A DNA stretch of 64,000 nt from Clostridia bacterium (lineage in GTDB: Bacteria > Bacillota > Clostridia > Oscillospirales > Acutalibacteraceae): positions 1 to 64,000 of the forward strand of contig JAFVVQ010000059.1 in assembly GCA_017502085.1 (NCBI GenBank), in the 5' to 3' direction. Under the pieces are notes generated by a model, which was not told where the DNA came from, did not search any database, and was given only the letters and a program-made list of their open reading frames with translations. Each line of letters starts with the position of its first letter. Position 1 is the first letter of the stretch. The position numbers and the translations under genes are program-made. Shown here piece after piece: positions 9,472 through 18,652 of the stretch.

Positions 9472-10965
9472 TCATTCCCCCGAAGATTTTTGCTTGTTTT
9501 TAAAGAACGCTGTTCTTTGAACAAGATATTTTGCAAACGTAGCAAAATAAAACACCGGCCACGAAGACTTCGCAAGCTGAACGAGTCCGCTTTTATCCTG
9601 CTCAAAAGGCACGTCAAGCAGTTCGGGAGCTATCAGTCTGATAAGTTCAACATGAATTGCAGACTTCATTCTTTCTTTGCGACTAACAGCAGTCCAGACA
9701 TAAATAATACTCCTCGAGTTAAAAATGTTAAAGAATGACATACCCATAACGTTGCGTATCAGGTGCGTGTGTGAAGCCCATACGCCGAGACGATTTTCAA
9801 TCGAAAAAAGATCAAACACGTTAACTTTTTCACCTGAAGCACCAATATCCGAGAGCCATTCGCGAAGAATTTGTCTTGACTCGCGGCTATAATTATGGAG
9901 TTTGCAACGAAAATATGCAGGTGTGGCAAGGGCAAGAGGAATATCTCTGTGGAGCGAGCACTTGCCAACCTGACCAATGATATCGCCCTCGAGCGTCGCA
10001 AAACCGTGGTAATGCCTTTCAACGGTCACCGCAAGGGTGAACGCCTCCTGCGGATAGCTGTTTTCGCCAAGAAGCAAGTCCATCTGAGCCTTTTTCTCTT
10101 CTGATACGGTTTCTTTATGTATCTGCTCGTGGTTTGAGTCGCAGATCTTTGAAAGGCTGACAGGTATCTCCCAATCCTGGGGGTCTTTTTTGAATGAATC
10201 CTTCCAGATTGTATAGGAATTCAGCGGAATCCCCAGACTTTTGAGAAAGGCGAAAACCACTCTGCTGTCTCTTCCCGAGGTTAACGGACAGTAGATTTCA
10301 TAATCTGAAGCATACATCTTTGTGATGTTGGTAATCATGGGAGCCGTTATTTTTGCCGCTTCGGCGGGAGAAACAGTTTTCTGTTTTGCCCGGGAATTAA
10401 CGAGTCTGCGTGTCTTACCTGCGGAGACGTCAAAAACACAGTTGGGAATTAGCTGCTTCATCTCTTTATAAGGTGTGACGTCATAGGGCATCGCCTGATT
10501 GAGCGGACCGCTGTTGCGCACCTTCTGAAGCTTCGGATCGGGGCTTAACCCGAGAGTTCTGACAATGAACTGCGGGTTACTGCAGCATATGAAATCATCG
10601 GTACCGACCGTATAGAATATCGGTACACTGCACGTAGCATCGCCCAAGCAATACAAATCACCGTTTTCGCAGTAGAAAATGACATATTTTCCGCCGAGTT
10701 TTTTCTCATAATCAAAAACTCCGTCAGCATCTGTGGTTGATGCAAGGATTGTTTCGGCTATGTTGTTGCGCTGAGCGGTAAAAACATCCGTCGCATAGCC
10801 AAAAATTATAAGCTCCCTGCCGCCGTACTGAGCACAGTCAAGAGGTGTACGGCAATCGGCACGGAAGGTATAACCGCCGATATTGCAAACGGCATCTGCC
10901 GTAAAATCCGCATCACTCCCCTGCCGACAAAGGCAAAAAGAGAAAACAGAAGGATATGTTTCCAT
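9472..10965 (-). CDS. Asparagine-synthase-like protein in polysaccharide operon
   Basis: The 497-residue protein has the two-part layout of asparagine synthetase B: an N-terminal Ntn-glutaminase-like half (conserved core LGGKYVIFYCENGDLYCLGD) and a C-terminal adenylating half with the PP-loop variant PLTSGRDSR. The catalytic Cys expected right after the initiator Met is absent (METYPS), so the N-terminal half probably does not hydrolyse glutamine. Such proteins in capsule loci may form amide bonds on sugars or amino-acid substituents using another nitrogen source; this is inference. The start is taken at ATG 10965, with AAGGTGAT seven bases upstream, rather than the GTG at 11037. It lies between the TagD-like and GT4 genes. 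Confidence 0.75.
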   Translation of the reverse strand: METYPSVFSFCLCRQGSDADFTADAVCNIGGYTFRADCRTPLDCAQYGGRELIIFGYATDVFTAQRNNIAETILASTTDADGVFDYEKKLGGKYVIFYCENGDLYCLGDATCSVPIFYTVGTDDFICCSNPQFIVRTLGLSPDPKLQKVRNSGPLNQAMPYDVTPYKEMKQLIPNCVFDVSAGKTRRLVNSRAKQKTVSPAEAAKITAPMITNITKMYASDYEIYCPLTSGRDSRVVFAFLKSLGIPLNSYTIWKDSFKKDPQDWEIPVSLSKICDSNHEQIHKETVSEEKKAQMDLLLGENSYPQEAFTLAVTVERHYHGFATLEGDIIGQVGKCSLHRDIPLALATPAYFRCKLHNYSRESRQILREWLSDIGASGEKVNVFDLFSIENRLGVWASHTHLIRNVMGMSFFNIFNSRSIIYVWTAVSRKERMKSAIHVELIRLIAPELLDVPFEQDKSGLVQLAKSSWPVFYFATFAKYLVQRTAFFKNKQKSSGE

Positions 10966-11052
10966 AATAATATCACCTTGTTCCGTAGGTTGAGTTGTAG
11001 TTTTCTGAATCCATTCAGTTAATAACGACAAATACACATTGCAGAAGAAACG

Positions 11053-11475
11053 TTATTTGATATCTATCAACTTTTCCCTGAGCATTGTTGAGCTTGTTCC
11101 TTCTGTATGAGGCAAGAACACAACGTCAACGCCGATTTTTGAGAAATCTTCAATGATTTTATTATACATATCACTGCCCTTCCAGTCGCTGCCGTGGAAA
11201 AGCACATCGAAATTCAGTTTTTTATATGCTTCCATTTTGTCCATAGATGTCTGAGGGACAACCATATCAACATATTTGATTGCTGAAACTATCTCAACTC
11301 TCTCCTCAAACGGAACAATCGGAAGATGTTTTTTATAAGACTCAACAACTTCATCCGTAGAAACGCCTACAATCAAAAAATCGCAACGGGCTTTCGCATT
11401 TTTCAGAATGTTCAGATGCCCGATATGAAACATATCGAAAACTCCCGTTGTATAACCTATTATTTTTTCTTTCAT
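11053..11475 (-). CDS. Glycerol-3-phosphate cytidylyltransferase-like (TagD family)
   Basis: The 140-residue product is a complete small cytidylyltransferase: TTGVFDMFHIGHLNIL carries the HxGH nucleotide-binding motif, and HTEGTSSTMLREKL matches the C-terminal RTEGISTT signature. The family transfers CMP from CTP to glycerol phosphate, ribitol phosphate or ethanolamine-type alcohols. The neighbouring LicD-type gene uses CDP-activated groups, so together they may add a phospho-alcohol to the polysaccharide. The start is the ATG at 11475, which leaves a normal family length; the frame extends upstream to 11505 without support. Confidence 0.88.
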   Translation of the reverse strand: MKEKIIGYTTGVFDMFHIGHLNILKNAKARCDFLIVGVSTDEVVESYKKHLPIVPFEERVEIVSAIKYVDMVVPQTSMDKMEAYKKLNFDVLFHGSDWKGSDMYNKIIEDFSKIGVDVVFLPHTEGTSSTMLREKLIDIK

Positions 11476-11524
11476 TTTACACCATCCCATTTCTGTAAAA
11501 AACAAACATTTATTGAGAAAAATA

Positions 11525-12697
11525 TTACATAAATAATTTTTTTACTTTACGTATTATTCTTCGTGGCAGTGTATCAGGCTTTTTACATATATTCACTGCA
11601 TCAATTACAGAATAACCCTTGCGCAAAAGTTTAAAAAACTTTTCTCTGTTTCTATGATCTTGAGAAGGTTTCCTTAACTGATAATTTTCATCACAGGCAA
11701 ACGAATATGACGTATAGTAAACATTGCCTGATTTTTTAAGAAATTCAAGATATTCTCTTCCTTTGTCAGTATTAAACCTGACTAAAGAAACACCTTTTTT
11801 GCTTTGTAATTCCTTGTTTATTTTTTCGATTCCCCAATAATCGCCTAAGGTGATATCTCCCTGCCTTTTCGGGTAAGAAAACTTGCAATGTGAACATGAA
11901 GGTCTGAAATAAAGACTGTGATGGAATCCGTACAAATACTCGCACTGTTCAATATCCATATTAAGCTTGTTTCCATTTTCAAAACAGACATCCATTGTTC
12001 TGGGATTCGGGAACTCGGTATCGAAATTTCTCTTGACTCTGAACGAAACAGAATAAATCTTGCTCCTGTTTATTTTCTCTAACTCATTCAAATATTCAGA
12101 AAAAATATGTTGATTCGGAACTCCGTGACAGACAATATCAACAGTTGTCAGTCCATCATAAGTTTTACCAAGATAATTTTTCAAAGCCGCAACCATACAA
12201 GGAGTTCCCGAAAAAAGAACTTGTTTTCCGTTCTCAAGTTCATTCTTTACCTTTTTATAGATAGTTTTTCCGAAACTTTGAACATATTTTGATTTCTTGA
12301 ATATTTCTGCCTCTTCGCGATTGTTTACACACATATGGACAACATCGGTTCCGGAAAAAGCCGCACCCGCTATTGTAAAATTGTCACTTTTACCGGCAAA
12401 AGCATCCATTATAACAGAGAATGCACCTCCCGACGAACTGCTTTTGATAAGGTCTGTATCATTTGAAACAAACGCATAGGCATCGTCATCATTTATTGCG
12501 TTTTCAGTTTTATCAAAGTGTTTTACCGGGCAGACAGATAAACATTTTTCACAATTTATACATCTGCTTTCATCAACTTTCGGATAAAGAAAAAATTCAC
12601 TGTCTTCTACCATTTCTATACAGCTTACCGGGCAAGCATCAGCACATGCCGAGCACCCACAACACTCTTTCTTATCCTTGAAACTAACAAACGGCAT
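11525..12697 (-). CDS. Coenzyme F420 hydrogenase beta subunit-like Fe-S protein
   Basis: The 390-residue product has an N-terminal 2x[4Fe-4S] ferredoxin module with two CxxCxxCxxxCP motifs (Cys12/15/18/22 and Cys46/49/52/56), followed by FrhB N- and C-domain segments such as SSSSGGAFSVIMDAF, SGTPCMVAALKNYLG and CSHCKFSYPKRQGDITLGDYWG. Members of this branch are common in exopolysaccharide loci of Clostridia and Bacteroides, often next to pyruvyl transferases, where their reaction is not established; a flavin/Fe-S redox step on a sugar or substituent is a guess. It follows the flippase gene by 2 bases, so they are surely co-transcribed. Confidence 0.88.
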   Translation of the reverse strand: MPFVSFKDKKECCGCSACADACPVSCIEMVEDSEFFLYPKVDESRCINCEKCLSVCPVKHFDKTENAINDDDAYAFVSNDTDLIKSSSSGGAFSVIMDAFAGKSDNFTIAGAAFSGTDVVHMCVNNREEAEIFKKSKYVQSFGKTIYKKVKNELENGKQVLFSGTPCMVAALKNYLGKTYDGLTTVDIVCHGVPNQHIFSEYLNELEKINRSKIYSVSFRVKRNFDTEFPNPRTMDVCFENGNKLNMDIEQCEYLYGFHHSLYFRPSCSHCKFSYPKRQGDITLGDYWGIEKINKELQSKKGVSLVRFNTDKGREYLEFLKKSGNVYYTSYSFACDENYQLRKPSQDHRNREKFFKLLRKGYSVIDAVNICKKPDTLPRRIIRKVKKLFM

Positions 12698-12699
12698 CT

Positions 12700-14202
12700 C
12701 TATCTCCTGATAATATTTCTAATTTTACTGAATAAAATCTTAATATCTTCTCTGTAAAAAACAAAATTAACAGCACAGAAAACTATCAATGCAATTATTC
12801 CGATAATAACGGCATAAACAAACAGTTCTATGAAATTGTCAATTCCGAAAGCAAAAAATTTTGAAAGTGCAACCGTACACACTGCGGCAACCAGATTAAC
12901 AGCAAAGCGTTTTATGACCATAAAAAAGCTGCGGTTGATAATGTTCTTTGAACAATAAACAGCAATCTGTACCGTTCTGAACAACATCGCAACGGCTGTT
13001 CCTGCCGCAAGACCGGTAATCCCCCAAAAATTGATTAAAATCAGCGATAAGACTACATTCAATGCAGCTTCAATGTAAGCACCTTTTTTAATCTGCTTGA
13101 AATGTCGCGCATTCGTAATCATATAATAATACGGAAGTCTCAGACAATATAGCAACTCGCTTATTATTATGATTCCGCCAAACAGAGGTCTGATATAATC
13201 AACATCAATAATATTTGCAGTGTATACTTTTACAAACGGAATTATCAAAACAAATGCAATGGTATAAAAGACAAACGACACGGTTGTATTTACAAATTCA
13301 TATAAGCTGAAAATTTTTTTGAAGTTTTCTTTTTCGTTCCCGGCATACATATTGCCCAAAGCCGCCACAAAGCCTGAAGATACGGCAGTAATAATTGTAG
13401 ACAAGCTCGTTGTAACCAATGAATAAACTGAATATACGGAAACCTCGGAATAATTCAGAAAAAGCGTTATTAATACGGAATCTGTTTTTGTGTGAACATA
13501 CAAAGCAATGCTCTGACCAAAGTTATCCCATTTCTGGGACAAGCTATTTTTGTCTGCAGGAATTCTTCTGTCTGTTTTGTATCTTTTTCTGCCGTAAATA
13601 TTAATAACAATGGGCTTGATAATGAATACGCCCGCACTTACCAGCTTCACCATATGGATGCCTGCGCCAAGGTTAAGCATTATTACGGTCAGCACTGCGT
13701 TGAGTATAACCGTTGCAACCTGCAAAAAGCCGCTCACATATCCCCTTTGGTCAGCATTAAACAACACGGTGTATGAAACGCCGAAATAATATTGCATAAA
13801 TGAATTGATTCCGAGAATCAGAACCAACGTCATTGTGAAGAAATAATCAAAGCCACTTTCCTTGATGAACGGAAAAATCAAAGAAAGTACTATACAATAT
13901 CCTCCAAAAAGCAGTGCTATTTTGCGAAAGAAAGACTCTGTCGCGTTATATACACCCGAAACGCCTGTTGAGTCACCTTCTGCCAACGGCTTATAAAATG
14001 CGGTTTTGGCAACGCTTCCAAAGCCCGACTCCATCAGTGCAATAACACCCAGAAAGCTCGAAACAGATGACACCATTCCGTTAATATTTGAGCCAAAAGC
14101 TTCGAGCACAAGCTTTGGAACAATGAAGCCGCAAATTGCAGCAACCGCTTGGTTGAGCAAATTTGAAAAAACATTCAGGAATCCTTTTTTACTTCTGTTC
14201 AT
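12700..14202 (-). CDS. Polysaccharide flippase, Wzx type
   Basis: The 500-residue protein has about 12-14 hydrophobic segments and the N-terminal pattern of oligosaccharide flippases (NVFSNLLNQAVAAICGFIVPKLVLEAFG). Such proteins of the MOP superfamily move undecaprenyl-diphosphate-linked repeat units across the membrane for polymerisation outside. Its ATG overlaps the stop of the LicD-type gene in an ATGA, which points to translational coupling. A Wzy-like polymerase three genes upstream completes a Wzx/Wzy pathway. Confidence 0.9.
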   Translation of the reverse strand: MNRSKKGFLNVFSNLLNQAVAAICGFIVPKLVLEAFGSNINGMVSSVSSFLGVIALMESGFGSVAKTAFYKPLAEGDSTGVSGVYNATESFFRKIALLFGGYCIVLSLIFPFIKESGFDYFFTMTLVLILGINSFMQYYFGVSYTVLFNADQRGYVSGFLQVATVILNAVLTVIMLNLGAGIHMVKLVSAGVFIIKPIVINIYGRKRYKTDRRIPADKNSLSQKWDNFGQSIALYVHTKTDSVLITLFLNYSEVSVYSVYSLVTTSLSTIITAVSSGFVAALGNMYAGNEKENFKKIFSLYEFVNTTVSFVFYTIAFVLIIPFVKVYTANIIDVDYIRPLFGGIIIISELLYCLRLPYYYMITNARHFKQIKKGAYIEAALNVVLSLILINFWGITGLAAGTAVAMLFRTVQIAVYCSKNIINRSFFMVIKRFAVNLVAAVCTVALSKFFAFGIDNFIELFVYAVIIGIIALIVFCAVNFVFYREDIKILFSKIRNIIRR

Positions 14203-15017
14203 TTTATATCATCCTTGATTTTTTCAAAATCATTGTCATCAATATCCATTTCAAAAGAAAGCCAGAAGTCTCTTTCTTCTTTCGGTGGTAACTGCATATA
14301 GTCTTTATAGTATCTTTTTAAGTAGAAATCCCATTTTTCCGGAAGCGGCACCTCGAAATCACAGTATTCTTTCCAATCAGGAGTGCCGAATACTTCTTTT
14401 TCAAAAATATTTTTTGCACCGTAATGTCCGCAGGCATTCATGGCATAATTGGACGAATCATACGGATATTTACCCATAATTTTATAATATTGCCTTGTAA
14501 GCTCTTTTTTCGAAAACGGAGAGCAGAAAATCTCAATCATTTTTCCTATAAAAAGCTTTATCGCATTCGGGTGTGAAATGCACTCACGCATTCTTTTATA
14601 TTTAATAAAAACTTTTTGTCTTTTAGAAAGAGTTTTGCAGATTTTTAACTGTTCGTCACGGTCATCAGGCAATCCGATCAAAGGAAAAAGATCTATATGT
14701 AACGTATTGGAAGAAGTTGACGGCATAGCAACTCTCGGAAAAAGATTAGTATATTTCCTGTTGTTTTTCAGATCGTCAATGCAAAACCTGTCGGATAACT
14801 CTTTTTCCAGGCAGTCACGTGCCTTTTCGAGCATTGAAAAAGGAATAAGGATATCCATATCGGTATCCCACGGAATAGGTCCTCTATGGCGGATTGTTCC
14901 GAGAACACTGCCGCAACACATATAAAAAGTGATATTATTACGATTTAATATCTCAATTGTTTCTTTAAGCATTTCATTTTCAATTTTCTGAATCTGAGAA
15001 ATGTTTATTTTTGCCAT
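14199..15017 (-). CDS. LicD family phosphotransferase
   Basis: The 272-residue product carries the LicD core: GSVLGTIRHRGPIPWDTDMDIL, a nucleotidyltransferase-fold motif with the metal-binding DxD, and a downstream HIDLFPLIGLPDD. LicD enzymes transfer phosphocholine or related phospho-groups from CDP donors onto glycans. The operon's TagD-like cytidylyltransferase may supply the CDP donor. I use the ATG at 15017 with GAGGTG upstream; the ATG at 15035 would place this site inside the gene. It overlaps the flippase gene by 4 bases. Confidence 0.9.
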   Translation of the reverse strand: MAKINISQIQKIENEMLKETIEILNRNNITFYMCCGSVLGTIRHRGPIPWDTDMDILIPFSMLEKARDCLEKELSDRFCIDDLKNNRKYTNLFPRVAMPSTSSNTLHIDLFPLIGLPDDRDEQLKICKTLSKRQKVFIKYKRMRECISHPNAIKLFIGKMIEIFCSPFSKKELTRQYYKIMGKYPYDSSNYAMNACGHYGAKNIFEKEVFGTPDWKEYCDFEVPLPEKWDFYLKRYYKDYMQLPPKEERDFWLSFEMDIDDNDFEKIKDDIK

Positions 15018-15027
15018 AAGAACACCT

Positions 15028-16014
15028 CTACACAAAAAGCATTATCAAGCGAACCAGATTGTGTTTCATCATAATAATTTTGATTTTATTTTTAAAAGAC
15101 AGCTTTGAAATATCTGCCTCTTTAAAAACCTTTAACGACAAATCGCTTTTCAGAATATCCCTGACCATATTTACGGTTTCTTTTTTATCGAGTCCGCTGT
15201 TCTTTATGCAGCTAGCGACAGCACCGAAAATCAGATAACACATATAAAGAGAAACTTGTTTCTGATAACTTTCGTTTTCGATTTTTGAAATACACGAATA
15301 CAAATCTGAAATTTTTTCAAGCCTCTTGGGATTGTATGCTCTGATCATCGAGCCTGCAGTCTGAATATAATGGTACCCTGCATTTCCGATAATTGAAAGC
15401 GACTTTGCATTCATCATACTGTATGCGGTTATTGCAACGTCTTCGCCGATAGTCAACTTATCGGAAACGTTCGGCAAAGCCTTTTCAAGAACACTTCGTC
15501 TGAATACTTTGGTGACAACACCCGGAATTACTCCGTATCTGACAAATCCCGAATGGATAAGCATCCGTGGAATAATCTTATTTTTTATTGCTTTTTCATC
15601 GTAATATCCGACTCCAAGTTGATTGAGCATAACCTTTAATTCAGACTCATACTCAAAAATGATTCCGCCCGTTACTATATCCGCCTTATCCTTTTCTGCC
15701 GAGGCCATCAGGTTAAAATACATATCTCCGTCAATATAATCATCGCAGTCAACGAAGCCTATGTACTCCCCTTTTGCAAGAGAAACACCCGTTTTTCTGG
15801 CGGCAACAAGACCTTCATTTTCTTTGTGATGCACAACTACTCTGCCATCGCTTTCAGCATATCCGTTGCAAATCGAAAGCGAATTATCCGTACTGCCGTC
15901 ATCAACAAGAATGAGTTCAAAATCGGCATATTGCTGAGACAATATGCTGTCTATACATCTTTTCAGATATTCATCTCCGTTAAATATCGGAACAATTATG
16001 CTTAACTTAAACAT
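15028..16014 (-). CDS. Glycosyltransferase family 2
   Basis: The 328-residue product is a GT-A fold inverting transferase: SIIVPIFNGDEYLKRCIDSI at the N-terminus, the nucleotide-binding LVDDGSTDNS, and the metal-binding DCDD in GFVDCDDYIDGDMY. The C-terminal third is predicted helical. ATG 16014 has GGAGG about 5 bases upstream. It sits between the Wzy-like gene and the LicD gene and likely adds a sugar of the repeat unit. Confidence 0.9.
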   Translation of the reverse strand: MFKLSIIVPIFNGDEYLKRCIDSILSQQYADFELILVDDGSTDNSLSICNGYAESDGRVVVHHKENEGLVAARKTGVSLAKGEYIGFVDCDDYIDGDMYFNLMASAEKDKADIVTGGIIFEYESELKVMLNQLGVGYYDEKAIKNKIIPRMLIHSGFVRYGVIPGVVTKVFRRSVLEKALPNVSDKLTIGEDVAITAYSMMNAKSLSIIGNAGYHYIQTAGSMIRAYNPKRLEKISDLYSCISKIENESYQKQVSLYMCYLIFGAVASCIKNSGLDKKETVNMVRDILKSDLSLKVFKEADISKLSFKNKIKIIMMKHNLVRLIMLFV

Positions 16015-16093
16015 TTTTCCTCCATTATAATAAGCAAAAACCTTGCTCTTAACACAATTTAAAAAATAGTCAAGTTAAAATATGAGCAACTTT

Positions 16094-17428
16094 TTATACA
16101 ACTGAATACCTCGGTTGATTTTCTTTATAACCGTTATCATTTTTCGTGATTCCCATTGGTGTGTTAAGAACAATTATAGCAAGATAAATATGGAATGGCG
16201 GATCAAAATAAAACAATTCACTCAGGAAGAAATACATTATAACTATGCATATAATAACGCTGTAATTCATAATATTTCTTTTAAAATCTATTTTTCTGCT
16301 CTGCTCGGAAATTGTAAAAAGAATTGCCAAAAGCAACAAGCCGCCAAACACACCTAAATAATAGAATAAGTCAATATAAGTATTATGTGCTGCTACGCCT
16401 TCCAACAAAGAAAAAGCAATTCCGCCGCCAAAGAAACCAATATCAATATTTTTTATCAAATATTCAGAATACATCAGCCACAAGTCGAATCGTCCCGTTG
16501 TCAACGTATTGATATCTACACCGTCTGCTGTTTCGCTTTTGGTAAATCTTTCAATGACTATATCAAAAGCATCTACCCACCCTGTAAAGACCAGCATCAC
16601 AACAACAATGACCAAAAATATTGAAGCGATTATCGCAAAATACTTTTTTTCCTTATAAAACATATATATAAGGAGAACAAACGGCAGTATAAGCATAATA
16701 ACAGCTGATTTACTGTATGTTAAAATCAAAAAATAGATAAAGGATATCGACATTGCAACAAAAAACACACCATTTAGTTCTTTCTTGTAAAATAGGATTA
16801 CAACCAAACAAAGAGAAATGATTATTCCAACAGCATAGTAATTGGGATCGACATATAACCCTGTAAAACGTGCAACAACCCCTCCGTCAACAGAACTACT
16901 GATTTCCTTAGCACCTATATAGTTATCGATTTTAAAATATGATGAATCAAACAATCCAAAAACAGAAGAAACAAGATTTCCTATAATATAGCTAAAAAAC
17001 ACTTCTTTATCTTTGATACTTACCTTATCGTTAAGAATACTTGAAAGAAAAAGAAAATTGCATATCAACTTAATCGTTCTGAAAAGATGAAATTCTCCCG
17101 AAAACAGCTGTCCGATAATAATATAAAACGCAAATAACATTACTATTAATGTTGCCTTACGAGGCAAAACCATGTGAAGAACAACATAGGCAAGAATAAC
17201 AATTGTAAAAAAGGATTGCGCATCAACCGACATTTTGAATATATTTGCAAGCGGCATAATAAAGAAAATCTGAAGAAGATTTGTCTCCTTATCGCAGAAA
17301 ACGAGCATCAAACCCATTATAAGAAATGCCGCCAGTGAAAAGACGTTTCTGTATGTACCGAAAAGAATCAGCAATGCAAGAAGTCCGGAGATAACCCAAC
17401 GGACTTTATTGCTTCTTATTGTGATCAA
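16094..17428 (-). CDS. O-antigen ligase/polymerase-like membrane protein (Wzy type)
   Basis: The 444-residue protein has about 11-12 transmembrane segments with one long polar loop near residues 290-330 (containing SEYLIKNIDIGFFGGG and AHNTYIDLFYYLG), the usual layout of Wzy polymerases and WaaL ligases. The NTYID..Y.G element is typical of the O-antigen ligase domain. The start is a TTG at 17428, with AAGGAGGGAG eight bases upstream. It lies within the glycan operon with a flippase, so polymerisation of the repeat unit outside the membrane is the likely role. Confidence 0.85.
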   Translation of the reverse strand: MITIRSNKVRWVISGLLALLILFGTYRNVFSLAAFLIMGLMLVFCDKETNLLQIFFIMPLANIFKMSVDAQSFFTIVILAYVVLHMVLPRKATLIVMLFAFYIIIGQLFSGEFHLFRTIKLICNFLFLSSILNDKVSIKDKEVFFSYIIGNLVSSVFGLFDSSYFKIDNYIGAKEISSSVDGGVVARFTGLYVDPNYYAVGIIISLCLVVILFYKKELNGVFFVAMSISFIYFLILTYSKSAVIMLILPFVLLIYMFYKEKKYFAIIASIFLVIVVVMLVFTGWVDAFDIVIERFTKSETADGVDINTLTTGRFDLWLMYSEYLIKNIDIGFFGGGIAFSLLEGVAAHNTYIDLFYYLGVFGGLLLLAILFTISEQSRKIDFKRNIMNYSVIICIVIMYFFLSELFYFDPPFHIYLAIIVLNTPMGITKNDNGYKENQPRYSVV

Positions 17429-17447
17429 TCGGACTCCCTCCTTTTAG

Positions 17448-18632
17448 TTATTTCACCAGCTCTGCAAATTTCATAATTGCGGCATCGTTATTGCCTCGGT
17501 AATTTGCAAGATTTGCCTTTGTCCTTGAGATTATTTCTCTGTTATCCATAATTTCAGCAAACTTTTCTCTGATTGCCTCATCCGTATTATCGCAGATGAA
17601 GTCCTCAACTCCGTCTTTCAGCATCTCATCCGTAGACGAAGTTCTTGTTGAAAAAACAGGCACGTGCAACGTTTTAGCCTCCATATAAACCATCGGTGCC
17701 GCTTCGTGATACGAAAGACTGATATAAAGATCCGAATTTTTCATATACGGATAGGGGTTTTTCTGATTTCCCAGAAGAACTATTCTGCCTTCAAATCCGT
17801 TTTCGGCTGCCGACGCTATGATGTTTTCTCTTTCGGCTCCGTCACCAGCAATATACCATACGATATCCTTATGCTTTTCAAAAACAGGCCTGAACGCCTC
17901 TATACCGCGTACAATTCCCTTGCCCTTATCCAATCTGCAAGCAGAAAAACATACAAACTTGTCTTCAGGAAATTTAACGGTCTGTTCCTCCTCAGAAAGG
18001 GTCAGAATGCGGTTGATGTTCTGCATATTATAACAATAATCAATCGGCACTTTCAGATTCGGATGTCGTTTTTTGAATATGTTTGCCGTACCCTGAGATA
18101 CGCAGACTATTTTAGTCATTTGCTCCATATATTTTTCGTTTTTAAGATCATTATATGAAACGAAATACGGATCATAATGAATCCAGCCCAGCTTGATCGG
18201 TGCATCCGTTTTTTTGCTTATAAATCGGTAAAATCCCGACACAACCGCTTTCGGTGAATCTTCATGATGATACGCTATCGCAACGTCATATCCATTGAGC
18301 GGTTTTTGTAACAGCATCGCAAGTCCAAAAAACAGTCTGTTCGTGAAAATTCTGTCAAACAATCCGAGAAAAAGTCTGAATACATATGCCAAAAGTCCCA
18401 GCTTCTTCGATTCTCCCGCAGACATTCCGTGAAGCTGAAGCAGCTTATTAGTTTTAATGATATTAATCCCTTCGGGCAATCTGTCCTTAAGCTGACCGTC
18501 ATTGTTGAATACACAGACATCAACGTCATAATCCTCTTTAAGTGCACTTATCAGATTGAGCATTGATGACTGTATGCCGCCGACAACAAACGACTTATTG
18601 ACAACCAGAATCTTTTTTTTGGTTCGATTCAT
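17448..18632 (-). CDS. Glycosyltransferase family 4
   Basis: The 394-residue product has a GT-B fold: an N-terminal VNKSFVVGGIQSSMLNLI segment (the GG loop of the acceptor domain) and a C-terminal donor site with FSACRLDKGKGIVRGIEAF, YIAGDGAERENI and a family E-x7-E segment in SLSYHEAAPMVYMEAKTL. ATG 18632 is preceded by GGAGG. It is the second gene of the polysaccharide operon, 20 bases after the YdjC-like gene. Confidence 0.9.
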   Translation of the reverse strand: MNRTKKKILVVNKSFVVGGIQSSMLNLISALKEDYDVDVCVFNNDGQLKDRLPEGINIIKTNKLLQLHGMSAGESKKLGLLAYVFRLFLGLFDRIFTNRLFFGLAMLLQKPLNGYDVAIAYHHEDSPKAVVSGFYRFISKKTDAPIKLGWIHYDPYFVSYNDLKNEKYMEQMTKIVCVSQGTANIFKKRHPNLKVPIDYCYNMQNINRILTLSEEEQTVKFPEDKFVCFSACRLDKGKGIVRGIEAFRPVFEKHKDIVWYIAGDGAERENIIASAAENGFEGRIVLLGNQKNPYPYMKNSDLYISLSYHEAAPMVYMEAKTLHVPVFSTRTSSTDEMLKDGVEDFICDNTDEAIREKFAEIMDNREIISRTKANLANYRGNNDAAIMKFAELVK

Positions 18633-18652
18633 GATAACCTCCGTACAGCTTT

